A program made the translations under genes and the position numbers. The notes beneath the pieces were generated by a model that was not told where the DNA came from, did not search any database, and saw nothing but the letters and a program-made list of their open reading frames with translations. Shown here in pieces: positions 33,530 through 46,011 of a stretch of 64,000 nucleotides of DNA (its first letter is position 1; every line of letters starts with the position of its first letter). This DNA comes from Dugong dugon (Eukaryota > Chordata > Mammalia > Sirenia > Dugongidae), in contig CM057481.1 in assembly GCA_030035585.1 (NCBI GenBank), positions 5,605,128 through 5,669,127 on the forward strand, written 5' to 3'.

Positions 33530-34640
33530 ATTTTTGTTCCACCAGCAGTCAGCTAGCAGTAGTACCAGATGTGTATAGGTTAGATAATGTTTTCTCCCCT
33601 AGTTTGTCCTTTCTAGGGCACAGACCAGGACCAACTGTTGTATTGGCCTTGTACTGACTGATGATATTGAGCTTCTCCGTCGTCGGTTTGATTCCTGTGT
33701 GTTCTAGCTGGTGAGGTCCACATGTATAGTTGTCATTTGAGTTGTTGAAGAAAGGTTTCTGCAATGAATAAGTCGTTGGTCTTGCAAAATTCTATCATGC
33801 TATCTCCGGCATCATTTCTATCACCAAGGCCACATTTTCCAACTACTGATCCTTCTCTGTTTCCGGCTTTCACATTCAAATCGCTGGTAATTATCAATGC
33901 GTCTTGATGGCATGTTTGATTGATTTCAAACTGTAGAAGATGGTAAAAATCTTCAATTTCCTCTCCTTTGGCCTTAGTGGTTGGTGGGTAAATTTGAATA
34001 ATAGTGGTACTAACTGGTCTTCCTTGTAGCCGTATGGATATTGCCCTATCACTGACAGCATTGTACTTCAGGATGGATCTTGAAATGTTCTTTTTGATGA
34101 TGAATGTGACACCATTCCTCTTCAGTTTGTCATTTCCAGCATAGTAGACCGTATGATTGTCTGATTCAAAATGGCCAATACCAGTCCATTTCAGATATCG
34201 ATCTTTATGCGTTCCATTTTATTTTTGATGGCTTCCAATTTTGCTAGATTCATACTTGTATATTCAACATTCCAATTATTGATCAATGTTTGCAGCTGCT
34301 TCTTCTCATTTTGAGTCATGCCACCTCAGCAAATGAAGGTCCCAAAAGCTTTACTCCATCCACATCATTAAAATTGACTACTTTGAGGAGGCAGCTCTTC
34401 CCCAGTTGTACTTTGAGTGCCTTCGACCTGAGGGGCTCATCTTCCAGCACTATATCACTGTTCCACAGCTATTTATAAGGTTTTCCCTGGCTAATTTTTT
34501 CAGAAGTAGACCTCCAGGTCCTTCTTCCTAGTCTGTCTTAGTCTGGAAGCTCCGCTGAAACCTATCCACCATGGGTGACCCTGCTGGTATTAGCTTCCAG
34601 CATCACAGCAACTTGCAGCCCACCATGGTATGACAAGCAG
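33530..34640 (-). mobile_element. Bov-B/RTE LINE 5' head and endonuclease region, minus strand
   Basis: On the minus strand the order is: head 'gtgatgctggaagctaatac' and 'ggtttcagcggagcttccag' (34.46-34.64 kb), a linker with 'caaaatgagaagaagcagct', then the endonuclease-coding segment down to ~33.56 kb. It stops before the RT. It shows what lies downstream of the head in a fuller element, and so defines what S1 and S2 have lost. Confidence 0.82.
33560..34215 (-). pseudogene. RTE/Bov-B apurinic-like endonuclease (decayed)
   Basis: Conceptual minus-strand reading gives 'WTGIGHFESDNHTVYYAGND' then 'NGVTFIIKKN', 'YNAVSDRAISIRLQGRP', 'IIQIYPPTT' and 'DALIITSDLNVKAGN', in the order of the endonuclease (APE-type) domain of RTE LINEs; the last corresponds to the catalytic 'GDxN' box with G changed to S. 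The enzyme nicks target DNA for reverse transcription. It is followed by 'GKCGLGDRND' and 'MIEFCKTNDLFIAETF'. Several stops and frameshifts break the frame, and the RT is absent. Confidence 0.8.
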
Positions 34641-36800
34641 ACAGATGAGTGGGTTTGGTCTTATTATTGGGAAGGTCATAATATTTCATTAATTCAACCA
34701 GTGTCTTTTTGACATCTTTGTATTGTTCATCTCTTGTTAGCTACAGAGGCCACATGGAAATGGGTTAGGGCTGGAGGAGCTTATAAGTCATCTAATCTGT
34801 TTCATTTTATAAATGAGGAGAGTGAAGTACAAAGTGGTCCACAGTGGTCATCTCGTTCCCTTGTGTCAAGAGTTTCTGGAAGGATCCAGGTTTCTGGAGG
34901 CTTCACAGTACCGTGTGTGACCTTTATAGGCTCATGGTTTGGGCTCCTTGGTGTCCTCTTCCTAGTCTCATTCCTGTCAATGTGTGGTGGAGTGCCTTAG
35001 TTAATGTTTCTGTGTCCCCATCATTGAATGTATGTGCACGTAGCTTTAATATGCTCCATTTCTGTTTTGGGAATTAGTCTTCTTTTGGCTCCCAATATTC
35101 TTTTCTCTTTTGTTCTTTCAGACACCTGAAAACAAAATCTGACACTGAGTTTGAATTCGCAGACTTGAAAATTTAATTCTCTATAAGGTATCAGAAATGA
35201 GCACACAAGTTTTTTGAATTATATGGAACTTTTGTTGTTGGAGAGACATTGGCCCTTTCGATTGTGTATTCACAGAGAAGAAAGCAGGTTACACTCACCT
35301 CTTTTGTGTGAAAGATGATTTTTACATAATTGGATAGTAAAGTAACAGTTTTGTAAGCTATCGGCTAAACATTCCTAGAAGCAGTCACTGTGGGAGGGGT
35401 TCTCGCCGCCCACCTCCTCCCCACTCCCAGCACTCTCCCAAACAACATTCTGATCATTCAGCATCCCGCACAGTGGCTGACCATCACTAGACACTGGAAT
35501 AGTATTTGGGGATTTGCATTCACAAGCACCCCTGAGCTGTTTTCTTTGAATCTGTTTTCTCTTTTAATGTGGAAATGTTGCTTTGAAATATAAGATGTAG
35601 CAGGTTACTTTCCTTTCAATATCTACATTGCAGAGAAAAATCACAGCCTTTGAGGTCATCCTCCAAGGGGCTGTCTCTCTGGGAACATCCACGTCTGTAG
35701 CTTCTCAGATGAGAAAGTGATCCAAATGGCAAAAACAAAAAAGCAGAGAAGAAATAGAAGGTAGTGGTCTGGAGGCCCGTGGTTGGAACCCCAGCCCTCC
35801 TTCTAGGCGGGTTACTTAGCCCTTGGTTTCCTTGTCTGTAAAACAGGGATAGTAAGCATTCCTATCTCATACAGTGATGATGAGGTGGAAGTAAGAGAGG
35901 GTATTTAAAACTCTGAGCATGTTGTCAGGCACTCAGTAGCCTGCATGCAACAGATAAATACTAACTCTTTATTTTATTATGATTAATGTAAACTTGATAT
36001 ATGAAAATTCAGATTCACGCTAGATTTAGATTTGAAGCAGTTACCTATTTTAAAAAAGCATTTCCAGTTTGCTTTCTTAAAGCAGCATTTAAAATACAAA
36101 GTTACCTACAACTCTTTTGATAACTCCCCTTGTCAGTGTAGTGACGCTCTCCTGGGTGGGCAGAGATAGGGAAGCTTTTGGCCCACTGATCTGTGGTTCC
36201 ATCTGTATATTAGATCTTGGATTGAAAAGTGGCCTGCTTCTGTCAGTGCTGCCGTCTGTCCACTTCTAGACTGGACTGGGCCTATCTATCCCAGGAGCCT
36301 CTGGGTCAAAGTGAAGCAGCTGCCATCCAGCTGGTGAGTAATCCCTGAGCAATGGCCATGTGGACTCGGCAATGTTTCCTTCTAAATCTGACACCTTCAA
36401 CAGCCATGAGGTTACTGATAAGGAGATGAGTTACAGAAAAAGGCGGATGTAGGGGACAGAGAAGGAGGAACAAGAGTGAGGATCACAGGGAATGGAAGAA
36501 GGAAAAGCTGAGGCCCTCAGTATCCTAAACATGTGTTCACTCAGCAGATTTGTCTGTCGCCTAGTGCTGTGCCAGGTGCTGCACCTCGCACTGGACGTAC
36601 AGCAGTGAATGTGGCTGACGTGGAGGTGGTGGCGGGGGTGGTATGTTCCAGGCTGCAGGAAGGGTCATCAGAAGGGAAGAAGGAGAAAAGGAAGGGAGGA
36701 AAAGGGGGTTGGAATTTGATTATCAGAAAGAAGGCCTGTGTGCGTGGGGTAGAAAAGTCCATGGAGGGGAGAGGAGGTTGCAGAGGCAGGTGGGGGTGAG
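34641..36800. other. Mostly unassigned DNA with MIR and old repeat pieces
   Basis: 34795-34840 reversed MIR ('cattttataaatgaggagag'). 35795-35960 plus-strand MIR ('ttccttgtctgtaaaacagg'). 36530-36620 the ancient 'gtgctgtgccaggtgctgca' repeat. Purine-rich block 36655-36790. No exon recognised. Confidence 0.55.
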
Positions 36801-36804
36801 GCTC

Positions 36805-37185
36805 TGCAGAGGCCATGTACTTGTAGAATCACCTGGGATGGGCCCCATCTGTTGTTGTTGTGTGCCTCAAGTCGATTCCGACTCATAGCGACCCAGTGAG
36901 AGTAGAACTGCTCCATTGGGTTTCCTGGGCTGTCATCTTTATGGGAGCAGATTGCCAGGTCTTTTCTCCCGCAGAGCCGCAGGGTGAGTTTGAACCGCAA
37001 CCTTTTGGTTAGCAGTCCAGTGCTTAATCATTGTGCCACCAGAGCTCGTTGAGTCCCATTGAGGTTAGTTAAATTGGAACAGGGGAGAGGGAGCGGACCG
37101 GGGGCAGGCTTTGTGCTTTCTTGTTTGTTGGCCTTTAAAGTTTCCCGGGTCATTCTAAAGTGCATTTAGGATTGAGAACCACTGA
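36805..37185. mobile_element. MER5/MER20-like hAT-Charlie fragment split by an AfroSINE
   Basis: Left piece 'tgtagaatcacctgggatgg' and right piece 'gaaccactgattct' preceded by 'taaagtgcatttaggattga' fit the ends of a MER5/MER20-type non-autonomous hAT. The SINE at 36845-37048 lies between them. Confidence 0.55.
36845..37048 (-). mobile_element. AfroSINE, long form
   Basis: Minus strand: 'gagctctggtggcacaatga', 'gctaaccaaaaggttgcggt', the long-form middle 'aaaagacctggcaatctgct', and the tail 'tcgctatgagtcggaatcga'. Left end has (TTG)n-like tail text. Confidence 0.9.
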
Positions 37186-38755
37186 TTCTAACAACAGAAC
37201 ATCATGAAATTAATCGGCTACAACCTAACAGGTAAAAGGTGTGGCTAGGGAATCAACTATCTAGAAAGTAGCATTTTGAAGGATTTGGGAGTGAAAGAGA
37301 CGACAAACCGCACCACAAAGCACTCATGGAATTTGATGATCTTGCTACAGGTTGTGTGCTGGGTTATCTTTGAGGTTAGCTACCAGGCCACACTCCCGCC
37401 CCTGCTGTATCTCTAGCGGTGCTTCCCTGAGTCGGCATTCTCTTGATGAGGAATTTCAAGTTGTGTTTCCCTTCCTGGTATTTAGTTTGTTCATTCTTCA
37501 TAGTTAAAAAAAGAAAAAAGTATAAACCCATTAAAACTGGGTTGAAAAGAAACCGGGTTACATGCTTTGATGAGCCAGGTGGCATTACTGAAAAGGTTTA
37601 AACTATTGTTCAGAGAAAATAGAGTCCTTTTTTACTAGTATGTAATATTCTTATATTTTAATTCAGTTGCTTGAAATGAACCACTTCCAGACAGGCTGTC
37701 TATTTTAAAGATTTTGGTAATAGTCACTCCCCTCCACTTCAGGGCAGAATAATTAAGCTAATTTGATTAAATACCTTAAATATTCTGGATTATCCATAAT
37801 ATTTTGGGACCCTTTCCTTTTAAAAGTTGACTTTCTTTTTCATAGGAAATGTGTATATTTACGTTTGTTGTATCTGTATTTATATTTAGAGTCGTATATC
37901 CAGTGTCCAGAAGTGTTCTTGGCCTGGGTTTATATTACCCTACGCCATAATTTCATGTTTCAGCATTTCCGGAGCTCTCCGCTCCACAGGAGGTTACTTC
38001 ACGATGCAGTAGCTTTACTTTTTTTTTAGTGTGTTGACGCCACAGAGAGAAAAAGAGAAAGTAGGGGAAAAAAGTGTTTTTGTTAGAGGGTTTAATACAG
38101 TTAAAAAAAATGCATATTTTAGAGGCATTTTGTACGTATGCCGGGGTTTTCTTTTAATGACAAGTAAATAGGAACAGAAGAGAAAATTGAGAAACTGGTT
38201 AAGAAATTTGCAAAAGACACACGCCGACACTATTCTGGAACCTGAAGACTCTTTCTGAGGCTTTTTTCATGTATGTATTAGTGTTGCTCGTTATGGATTT
38301 ACCTCTTTTTATTAACAATCAGATTTCCATTAAAATTCAGTGTGTTTTGCAGTTTCTCAGACTCACAGCTATTGGAGCTAAAAAACATCATAGATAATGG
38401 TGAAGGATCAGTGCCCCTCCTGAGGGTTACTGCGTGCATATTTCAGTTGGGCACAGGCTGGAGGAGAGAGTAGAGGCTGCAGTCATTTAATCACGGAAGC
38501 TTGTGGTATGTGGTAAGAACAAATTTTCAATTTTCTGCAAGACTTGAAGCCTTCTTCCCTTGTTTTCAGTTTTGGAAAAAAAACGCAACAACAAAACAAC
38601 TTTTGTCTGTCTTCAGTCCTCCACGTTAAGTGAAGGCCAGGACGCGCTTCACTGGGTCAGGAGATGTTCAGATGGTGCCCAGGAGCCGGAGTTTATATAT
38701 GCGCTTGGAGCTCTGAGGACAGGCAGCGATAGGGGCTGGAACCTGCTAGAATAAG
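37186..38755. other. Unassigned AT-rich DNA
   Basis: No recognised gene or repeat. ORFs up to 88 codons without domain features. Confidence 0.5.
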
Positions 38756-39258
38756 GTTGTGTCTCTCAACCCTGGAGCGCTGGCGATTCCTATTCAACCT
38801 CTCCCAGGAATTTTGAGCCAGGTGAGGGTAGTGGTAGTGATCCGAGGGAGAGCAGGGAGCAGCAAGAGAGAGAACAGACCCAGAGGGTATGGAAGAGGTA
38901 TGACAACAGCAGGTAGCTGGGGGTAGGGGAAGGGAATTTTGTTTTTATATCGTCTATGTGAATAAAAAGAAGTCTCTGCTTGTCAGTTACCTCGTCACAT
39001 AAAAGGGGCAGGTCTAATTTTCACAGAATTTGGTCTACCAATTTGGATGGTCTGCCTTGACGTGTAGACTATGTGGTATACTTAAAATTCACTTTGGGGA
39101 ATTCACTTTAGAGAGATGGCGAGTCACTGTCTAGCACAGCTGAAACTGAGGTACTAATGCTTGCACCACCACCTCCCTCCAAATGAACTGATCTGGATGA
39201 GACCCACCCCAGGTGATGCTAACTTGCAGCCGTAACTGAGAACCACTGGTTGGAAAAC
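38756..39258. repeat. Possible hAT-Charlie (MER5-like) element with separated ends
   Basis: Left 'tctctcaaccctggagcgct' and right 'aactgagaaccactggttgg' look like the inverted ends of a MER5/Charlie-type hAT element ~500 bp apart. The middle is not recognised. Alternatively two independent fragments. Confidence 0.4.
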
Positions 39259-40196
39259 ATTTCAAAGAGGTTAAAATTATGTAAAGAAGATGACACTATA
39301 ATTGGGCTAAATACGTCTCCTTTAGGAGGCAAGGTGCCTTAAATTCTTGTTTTAATAATCAAATATAACATGTTACTTTAAGGATCCCAGGTTTCTTCCA
39401 TAAAATTACACTGGATTACATGGGTTGAAATACATCCAAAACCCGTTGATTCTGACTCATAGTGACGTAAAGACATCTATTTGCCCATACTTTGTCCAAA
39501 TGTTTACAGTGAATTGAGGGAGCTCCATATGCCTACCACTTAGAATTGTTCGTGTAGCCAGTGGGAGGGGGTGTTATGAATGACTTGCCTTGGAGCATAT
39601 GCCCACCCTGGAGAGGAGTGGCTCCCCCACAGGAAGTGGGGCAGGGCCTCTATGTTGCCCAGCTCCAGGGGCCACCATTCACATCCCAGAGTGTCACAGC
39701 TTGCATGGCCTTGCTTAGTGGGAGGTGCTGTACTTTCAGAAGAGAGGAAGTGATACTGAGGGTTCAGAACAACAGATGGCCACTGCAGTTTCAACTCCCA
39801 GGTGCTGGGTTCTGCAGACTGGCGGGTAGAGGTGAGGCCCAGAAGCTTCAGCAGCCAGTGACCACAGATAAACCTGCAGCTGAGGCCCTCTCTTCGCTTA
39901 TCTGAGCAGGGAATAAAGCTTCCTCTAAGGCCTGCTCTAGCCTCTTGAACTCCAAGAGGCAGCAGGCCAAGGTTTCCTTGGCTTACAGGGTTTAGCTGTA
40001 TTTGGCTTTCTAGTGCAGATAGAACAGCTGGGCCTAAGCCCTGTGGGCCGGAGATGGGCTGGAACTGTAGGTAAGAGTCCTGGTGAGGCCAAAAGCTTTT
40101 GCATTTCTAACAAGCTCCCAGGTGAAGTAGATGCTGCTGGTCCATGGACTGCACTTTGAGTAGGAAGATTCTAGATTTTTATAGCTTCTACTATGT
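39259..40196. other. Unassigned DNA with SINE and MER20 traces
   Basis: 39440-39475 is a short AfroSINE-tail fragment ('gattctgactcatagtgacg'). 40095-40165 reads 'tgcatttctaacaagctccc' and 'gatgctgctggtccatggac', a MER20 piece. 39560-39910 is GC-richer with a 114-codon plus ORF of unknown meaning. Confidence 0.5.
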
Positions 40197-40206
40197 TGCC
40201 ATTCTG

Positions 40207-40646
40207 GTTTTTTTTTAAAATAATATTTTATTGTGTTTTAGGTGAAAGTTTACACAGCAAATTAGGTTCCCATTTAATAATTTTTATACAAATTATTCTG
40301 TGATATTGGTTACATTTTTCACAATGTGTTAGCATTCCATTGTTTCCATTCTGTTTGTTCTGTTTCCATTAATCTAGCTTCCCTGCCCCTCCTTACCTCG
40401 TCATCTTTGCTTTAGGGTAAATGTTGACCATTTGGTCTCATAGATTTGGTTTTTTAAGGGAGCACAGTACTTATGGGTTATATTGTTTATTTTATAAGCC
40501 AGTCTATTATTAGGTGGAAGGGTGACCTCCAGGAGCGGCTTCAGTTCCACGTTCAAAGGGTATCTTAAGGCGATAGTCTTGGGGGTTCCGCTAGTCTCTA
40601 TCGGTTAGTAAGTCTGGCCTTTTTTAGGAATTTGAGTTTTCTTCTC
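40207..40646 (-). mobile_element. 5'-truncated L1 3'-UTR insertion with TSD
   Basis: Reversed poly(A) (T-run at 40208-40217), then 'ttttaggtgaaagtttacac' and 'tggtctcatagatttggttt'. TSD tgccattctg at 40197-40206 and 40647-40656. Only ~440 bp of the 3' UTR was inserted, the usual result of incomplete reverse transcription. It carries the single, not duplicated, L1 3' end. Confidence 0.9.
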
Positions 40647-40719
40647 TGCCATTCTGTTTTAATGTAACAAGTACTGTTGTTTAGATTTCATATACATGTA
40701 TCATTCTGTTATGGGCCAA

Positions 40720-41135
40720 AGATGACCTTGGGCAAGTTATTTTGTTTTGCAGAGTTTTATTTTCCTCCGTAAGACGGCCATAATAGTACCTGCTTCATAG
40801 ACAGGTATGAATCGGTGCGTTAATCTGTATAAAATGCTAGCACAGTACCTTTCATAGAGTAAGTGCTCAGCAAATGTTAGCTATTATTTTTATTAATGTT
40901 ATTGTATTTTAAGTTTTTATTGTTTGTGGTTTCAGAGATCTAGATCCATAGGTCCAGAGTGTGTGGCTTTACCACTTCCTACATGTGTGAGTTCAAACCC
41001 GTTTCTTGGCTAAGTCTCAGTTTCCTCATCTTTACAATGGGCATTATTATGGTAACTACCTAGTATAGCTGTTGTGAGGGCCGAATGAGATGGTATGGAT
41101 CAAGCCCTTGGCATGTATTAGCTGTTCTTCTCATT
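40720..41135 (+). repeat. Two MIR elements
   Basis: 40725-40890: 'gaccttgggcaagttatttt' to 'agtaagtgctcagcaaatgt'. 40960-41130: 'gtctcagtttcctcatcttt', 'tagctgttgtgagggccgaa', 'tggcatgtattagctgttc'. Both plus strand and in consensus order. Confidence 0.85.
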
Positions 41136-41620
41136 ATTGTGAGTCATACCCACTGGATTTGAGGGGTCTGTGTGAGCAGCCTGTTACTTGGGTCTGGCTA
41201 GGTGTTTGTGAGCGCTCTATAGTAGACTGTTCATGAGTGGGAGGTGTAGCCCATAGCCCCTGCTAGGTCTAGTGACAGGTGAGTGGAGAATGGGCCAGGA
41301 GGGCCTGGAAGCAGCTAATATTTAGCAGTTAAGGCAAGCAGGCAGGTGGCATGTGGGGTGACAGCCTGGCAACAGGTCCAGCAGGAGGTCTGACTCGATG
41401 CTGAGGGTGGCCCTGACCTTGTGCCCCGTGGGCCTCTCTGAGCTCCGGCCTGGTGTCTGGGCCCAGGCCCTGCTTGTGACCTTGTTCCTGTAACCAGATC
41501 TCGGTGACTGAGGGCTGCCCTTGACAGCCCCTGGCCTGCCTGACACCTCAGTTTCCATTCTAAAACCCTAGCTATGTTATTGCCAGTTCTTCCTGGGTAT
41601 GAATCATTCCTTTGTTCATT
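41136..41620. other. Unassigned, moderately GC-rich DNA
   Basis: No recognised element. A minus ORF of 78 codons is unsupported. Confidence 0.45.
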
Positions 41621-42160
41621 GTTGATTCATTCACTCAGTGAGCATTCATTAGGACATCTTATATGTCAGGTACTGTGCTGGGCATAGTTATACATCAGTG
41701 AACACGACAGGCACGGTTCCTGCCCTCATGCATTTACAGCCTAGTAGAGAAGATGGACCATACCCAGGCAGACAAACTCATAGGTAATTATAAAATGCCA
41801 AGCACTAGGAAGAATAAATACTAACATACTGTGATAGCAACACAGAAGGTGGGTGATCTAATTAGATAGAGCAGCCGGGAAAGCCTCATGAGGAGGTGAC
41901 ATTTGAACTGAGCCCCAGGTAAAGAAGGGGAGGGAGCCCCTCACATGCAGGGCTGGTGGAATGGCATTCCGGGCAGAAGGAACACCTGTACGAAGCCTTC
42001 AGGTAGGAGAAAGATTGGCATGCTCTGGAGTGTGGGGGTTGAAGAAGGCACTAGCTCAAGATGAGGTTGGCCACATGGATAGGGGCAAGGCCATGCAGGG
42101 TCTTGAGGCCAAAGCATGGAGTTTGGTTTTATTCTGTGGGTAGTGGTCCCGTCCCTGAAT
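41621..42160 (+). repeat. Ancient mammalian repeat (longest copy in the window)
   Basis: Continuous match by eye to the family at 25861/26956: 'caggtactgtgctgggcata', 'acggttcctgccctcatgca', 'gaggaggtgacatttgaact', 'ggcattccgggcagaaggaa', 'gccatgcagggtcttgaggc', ending 'gtttggttttattctgtggg'. Family name not assigned. Confidence 0.65.
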
Positions 42161-42164
42161 CTCA

Positions 42165-43390
42165 GTACTGTGGGTTGGAGCTGTTCTGCTGACCTGAGCA
42201 TCTGCTTTCAGACTCGTTCATCTTTCTCTCTTGCCAGAATATCAGCTATGGCCCTGGCTGATGCCTCCCTAAAGCCTACCATCTCCATAGACTACTCCAT
42301 TACCCAATAACATGCTCTCCGGACACCAGGCTCCTGTGTGTCACCTAATTTCTTACCTTTTTTTTTTTTTTCACCTGGTTCTGCTACTCTCCACTTCTAT
42401 CCTTGGTGGGACATCAGGCCCATATCTCTCCTGATCTATCTGTCTGTCTGTCACGTGGCAGTGAAAATCAAGAATAAAGAGTTTGCTGTACAGGTACCAA
42501 GGAACAAAGGGGACTGAGGAAGGAATAAGAGCAGCACAGAATTGTTGACTGGAAGAAGAGGTAACATGCAGTGTTCGTATGGTGAAATCACAAGTTCCCA
42601 GGATTTTTTAGCAACAGTTTGAAGGAAACAGTGATCAGTTCATCTTCATCTCCTCTAGTCTCCTTAAGTTGCATATTTGGAAGCTGGGTCTAAAGAGGGG
42701 AAATGGCTTGCTCAGAGGTGGAGTCATGGAAACAGTGGCAGAATGGTGACCTTCTTCCTCAGTCTCCTGTAGGTTAGGCCTCCTGACTTCTGCTTCCTTA
42801 ACTTTTTTTTTTTTTTTTTTTAATATATAGACTTTATTTTTAGAGCAGTTTTAAGTTAATGGAAAAATTGGGCAGAAAGCACAGAGCCTTCCCTCATACC
42901 CCTTCTCCCCTGCGCGCTGTTTCTCCTGTTATTAACGTCTTGCGTCTTATTACGTCTTTCACTTCCTTGACTTTTAATATTCCTTTACACCTTTATTTCA
43001 CCTCTAACATTTCATCAATGCCTCTCTTCCCTCCCAACTGTAAGCTCTACGAAAGCAGGAGTAGCAGCTGTTGTGCAGACCTCGTGTCCCCAGCACCCAG
43101 CACAGTGCCTGGCTTAGGGTAAGTGGCCCATGTCAGCCCCTAACTTACATTCAGTGTTACACTGCACCACACTGCTTCTGGGCCGTCCTCTGTCACAGGC
43201 TGTGAGCCATTTCGCTGCTTAGCTGAGTCTTGGCTAGGTGGGGATGCTGGTTGGGGAGTATGGGTAAGTGGAATCTACAGAAATCCCAGACTTTAGCCCT
43301 ATTTTTCTCGACTTGTATAGCCACTCATCACTGGTTTTCCCTCCCATTTCCTCCCCATAGTGGAAATAATGTCTTGTTTATTGAGTTAAT
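42165..43390 (+). repeat. L2 and L1M fragments with unassigned spacers
   Basis: 42200-42350 is L2-like. 42359-42372 is a T-run. 42803-42930 is an old L1M 3' UTR in reverse ('agagcagttttaagttaatg', 'aaaattgggcagaaagcaca'). 42935-43135 is L2 ('gtaagctctacgaaagcagg', 'agcacagtgcctggcttagg'). 43140-43390 is mostly unassigned. Confidence 0.6.
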
Positions 43391-43391
43391 A

Positions 43392-43604
43392 AGGAGCCCT
43401 GGTGGGGCAGTGGTTACTCACTCAGCTGCTTACCAAAAGGTTGGCGGTTCAAATCCACCAGCCACTCTGTGAGAGAAAGATGTGTCAGTCTGCTCCTGTA
43501 AAGAGTACACCCTTGGAAACCTATGCAGCAGTTCCACTCTGTCCTGTAGGGTCGCTATGAGTTGGAATCAACCCGCTGTCAATGGGTTCAGTTTTTGTTT
43601 TACG
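43392..43604 (+). mobile_element. AfroSINE, long form, with TSD
   Basis: 'aggagccctggtggggcagt', 'ggttcaaatccaccagccac', middle 'agatgtgtcagtctgctcct', tail 'gtcgctatgagttggaatca', then GTTTTTGTTTTA. TSD gagttaata at 43383-43391 and 43605-43613. Inserted into L2-like DNA. Confidence 0.93.
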
Positions 43605-43613
43605 GAGTTAATA

Positions 43614-44652
43614 TTGTCTCTTTTCCCTCTCTGGAAAGTAGGCTCCATGAGGGCAGGCACCTTGTTGATCCTGTTCATTGCTCCATCCCTGTTTTTCTGG
43701 GTCTCGCAAGTGGTCTACCTTTGATGGGGGGCAGTCTTACCACTTTTCTGTCACTCATTTTAGTGCAAAATGTTAGAATTTTCCTTCTCTGACAGGTCTC
43801 TGCCTTACACAGGTTCTAGCTTTCGCGGGTGTTACTGTACTACTTAGCTCTTGGAGTTGTGAGGATTAAGTGAAATCGTTGATGGAAAGTGTGCTGTGTC
43901 TAGTGCCTGACACGTAGGAAACAGTAAACATTACCGAGGCTCAGTATCATTAAACCTGGAACGATTCTCCACCTCGTATCGCAGGCGAGTAGTTCATGCA
44001 TGTGTACCAGTTCTCACTTTGACAATCATAGCTAGACCTTTCCCACAGAGCTTTGTTATTTGGTGGAATCTCGTGTTCTCTTTGATCATCCAATAAACGT
44101 TGAGGCCATCAGTTCTGGCTATATAAAGTTTACTGAACATGTTGACGAACAACAATCCAGGATTCAGCCCCTAAAAATAAATGCTAGTTGATGTGAAAGA
44201 GAAGAATATACATCAGAAAACCAACACATCCACAGTAGTGTAATATTTAAATGTCTTCTCATAAACACTCATTATCCAACATCAGAAAAGTGATAAATAT
44301 TAATGTTTGTCATCAAAGGAAAGCTTAGAAATCAAAGCAGAGTACACAACCATTGTATTTCAAGAATTACATAATACTGAATGCATTTTTAATTTGACAC
44401 CCCCAAAAATCTTTTTTTGGACTTTTCTATGAGGCGGTTTAATTTTTTTTAAGTAGCACACAAACTAAGACAGACATACTTTTAATCAGAAAAAGTTCAG
44501 GTGATCTGCTGATTCAGATCATATTCTCAAAGATTTAGGCTGTGTTGTGTTTTACGTCTACAAAAAAGACCCCTATGTGCCTGTACTAACCCTCCCTTCC
44601 TATTGACCACCAGTTCTATTTGGGAAATTAGCTCTAGGTAGATTGGAAAGTA
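43614..44652. other. L2 and MIR pieces plus unassigned DNA
   Basis: 43620-43720 is L2 ('ggctccatgagggcaggcac'). 43845-43940 is MIR ('ttgtgaggattaagtgaaat'). 43941-44652 is AT-rich and unrecognised. Confidence 0.55.
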
Positions 44653-44857
44653 AGGAGCTCTGGTGGTGCAGTGGTTAAGTGCTCTGCTGCTAACCGAAAG
44701 GTCGACCATTTGAACCCACCAGCTGCTCCAGGACAGAAAGATGCGGCAGTCTGCTTCCGTAAAGATTGCAGCCTTGGTAACTTTATGGGGCAGTTCTACT
44801 CTGTCCTGCAGGGTCGCTATGAGTCGGAATCGACTCGACGGCAATGGGTCATGGGTA
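44653..44857 (+). mobile_element. AfroSINE, long form
   Basis: 'aaggagctctggtggtgcag', 'gctgctaaccgaaaggtcga', middle 'agatgcggcagtctgcttcc', tail 'gtcgctatgagtcggaatcg'. Followed by 'tagattggaaagta', which also precedes the element (44640-44652), a 14-bp TSD-like repeat. Confidence 0.93.
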
Positions 44858-46011
44858 GATTGGAAAGTAGCTCTAGGTCGATGATGGAACATGGGGCACT
44901 TCCTGTCTTCCCTGTGCATTCTCTTCCTGAGCTTCTCTCCCTTTCTCTGTTCACGATACTGCTGCTCCCAATGTGCCAGGCAGCACGTGTGGTTGTCCTT
45001 AGGGTCCAGAGGGAGCAGACGGAGAGTGGACAGGCTGCTGTCATCACTCCCGAGCTGTCAGGCTTTCCTTCCTGCTTTCACAGTGCCTGAGCTGGGTGAC
45101 TCAGAATGGCCACATCGTGCCACTGAAGGAACACAGTACTGGAGGCAGGAGACCTGGGTTTCAGTTGTGGTTCTCTCACTTCCTTGGGCAAGTCTCTTCC
45201 TTTCTCTGGGCCTCAGTTTCCACATCTTTAAAGAGAAAGACTTGGATCTGATCATCTCTGAAGTCTTATGCCTTGTGAACATCCTGTGACTCAGATGGAG
45301 ACCTTCAGGGATCTAGTGAGCCCTGCCCTCTACCCTCTGCCAAAAACAAAAACAAACAAATGGGCGTAGCCACCGCCTCTAATGTACATGCTGAAGCGGA
45401 TTGCCAGTTCAAAAAGACCCAGCACTTTCTGTAAACCTCTCATGTATCATCATTTTTGTTGCTAGTTGCTGTTGAGTAGATTCTGACTCGTGGTGATATT
45501 AAATTGATGATGTTGGGTCCTGTACTTCAAAGTCAAGTATCTGTATCCAGCATGGGATCATAAGTCAGGACGCTGGAGCCTCTGTAGAATCTGATGTTCA
45601 GGGTCCGTCGTCTGGCTCCACCAGACTCCACCAAGTTAGAAGAGACCTTACGTTTTATCAGATTACTATGAGCCAGTCACTACACTAAGACCTTTGCCTG
45701 GATTCTCTCATTTTATCCTCACTGCAACCCTATGAGGTAGATACTCTTATTATCTCTGTGTTACAGGTGAGAACACTGAGGCTCAGACAGGGTTAAATAA
45801 TGTGCGTCAGGACGCTGAGCTAGCAAGCAGAGGGGCTGGATGTGGATGCTGGCAGTCCAACTCAGCCTTTGAGCTCTACTAGCTGATATCCTCAGATGGT
45901 AGAAAGGTCAGATGTGCCTCATAGCTACTTTTCTGCGTAATGAAGTCTAATGGATCAAGACAAGGATGTAAATGGACTTGATTTTATAAATGATAATAGC
46001 AAATTAACAGG
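44858..46011. repeat. Two MIRs and unassigned DNA
   Basis: 45130-45265 plus-strand MIR-like ('cttgggcaagtctcttcctt', 'cctcagtttccacatcttta'). 45650-45860 reversed MIR ('accctatgaggtagatactc', 'agaacactgaggctcagaca'). 45462-45500 is an AfroSINE-tail fragment ('tgagtagattctgactcgtg'). ORFs around 44891-45289 are not gene-like. Confidence 0.65.

Noticed and set aside
39561-39905. 114-codon plus ORF as a coding exon
   Set aside because: No family resemblance and a competing open frame on the minus strand; recorded only as unassigned.
42200-42310. Possible exon after a pyrimidine tract and 'ag' near 42235
   Set aside because: The surrounding text follows the L2 LINE 3' order, which is pyrimidine-rich and mimics acceptor sites.
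43392-43604. tRNA genes at AfroSINE heads
   Set aside because: The heads have B-box-like text but lack a complete cloverleaf and are followed by SINE bodies and TSDs, so they are retrotransposed copies.
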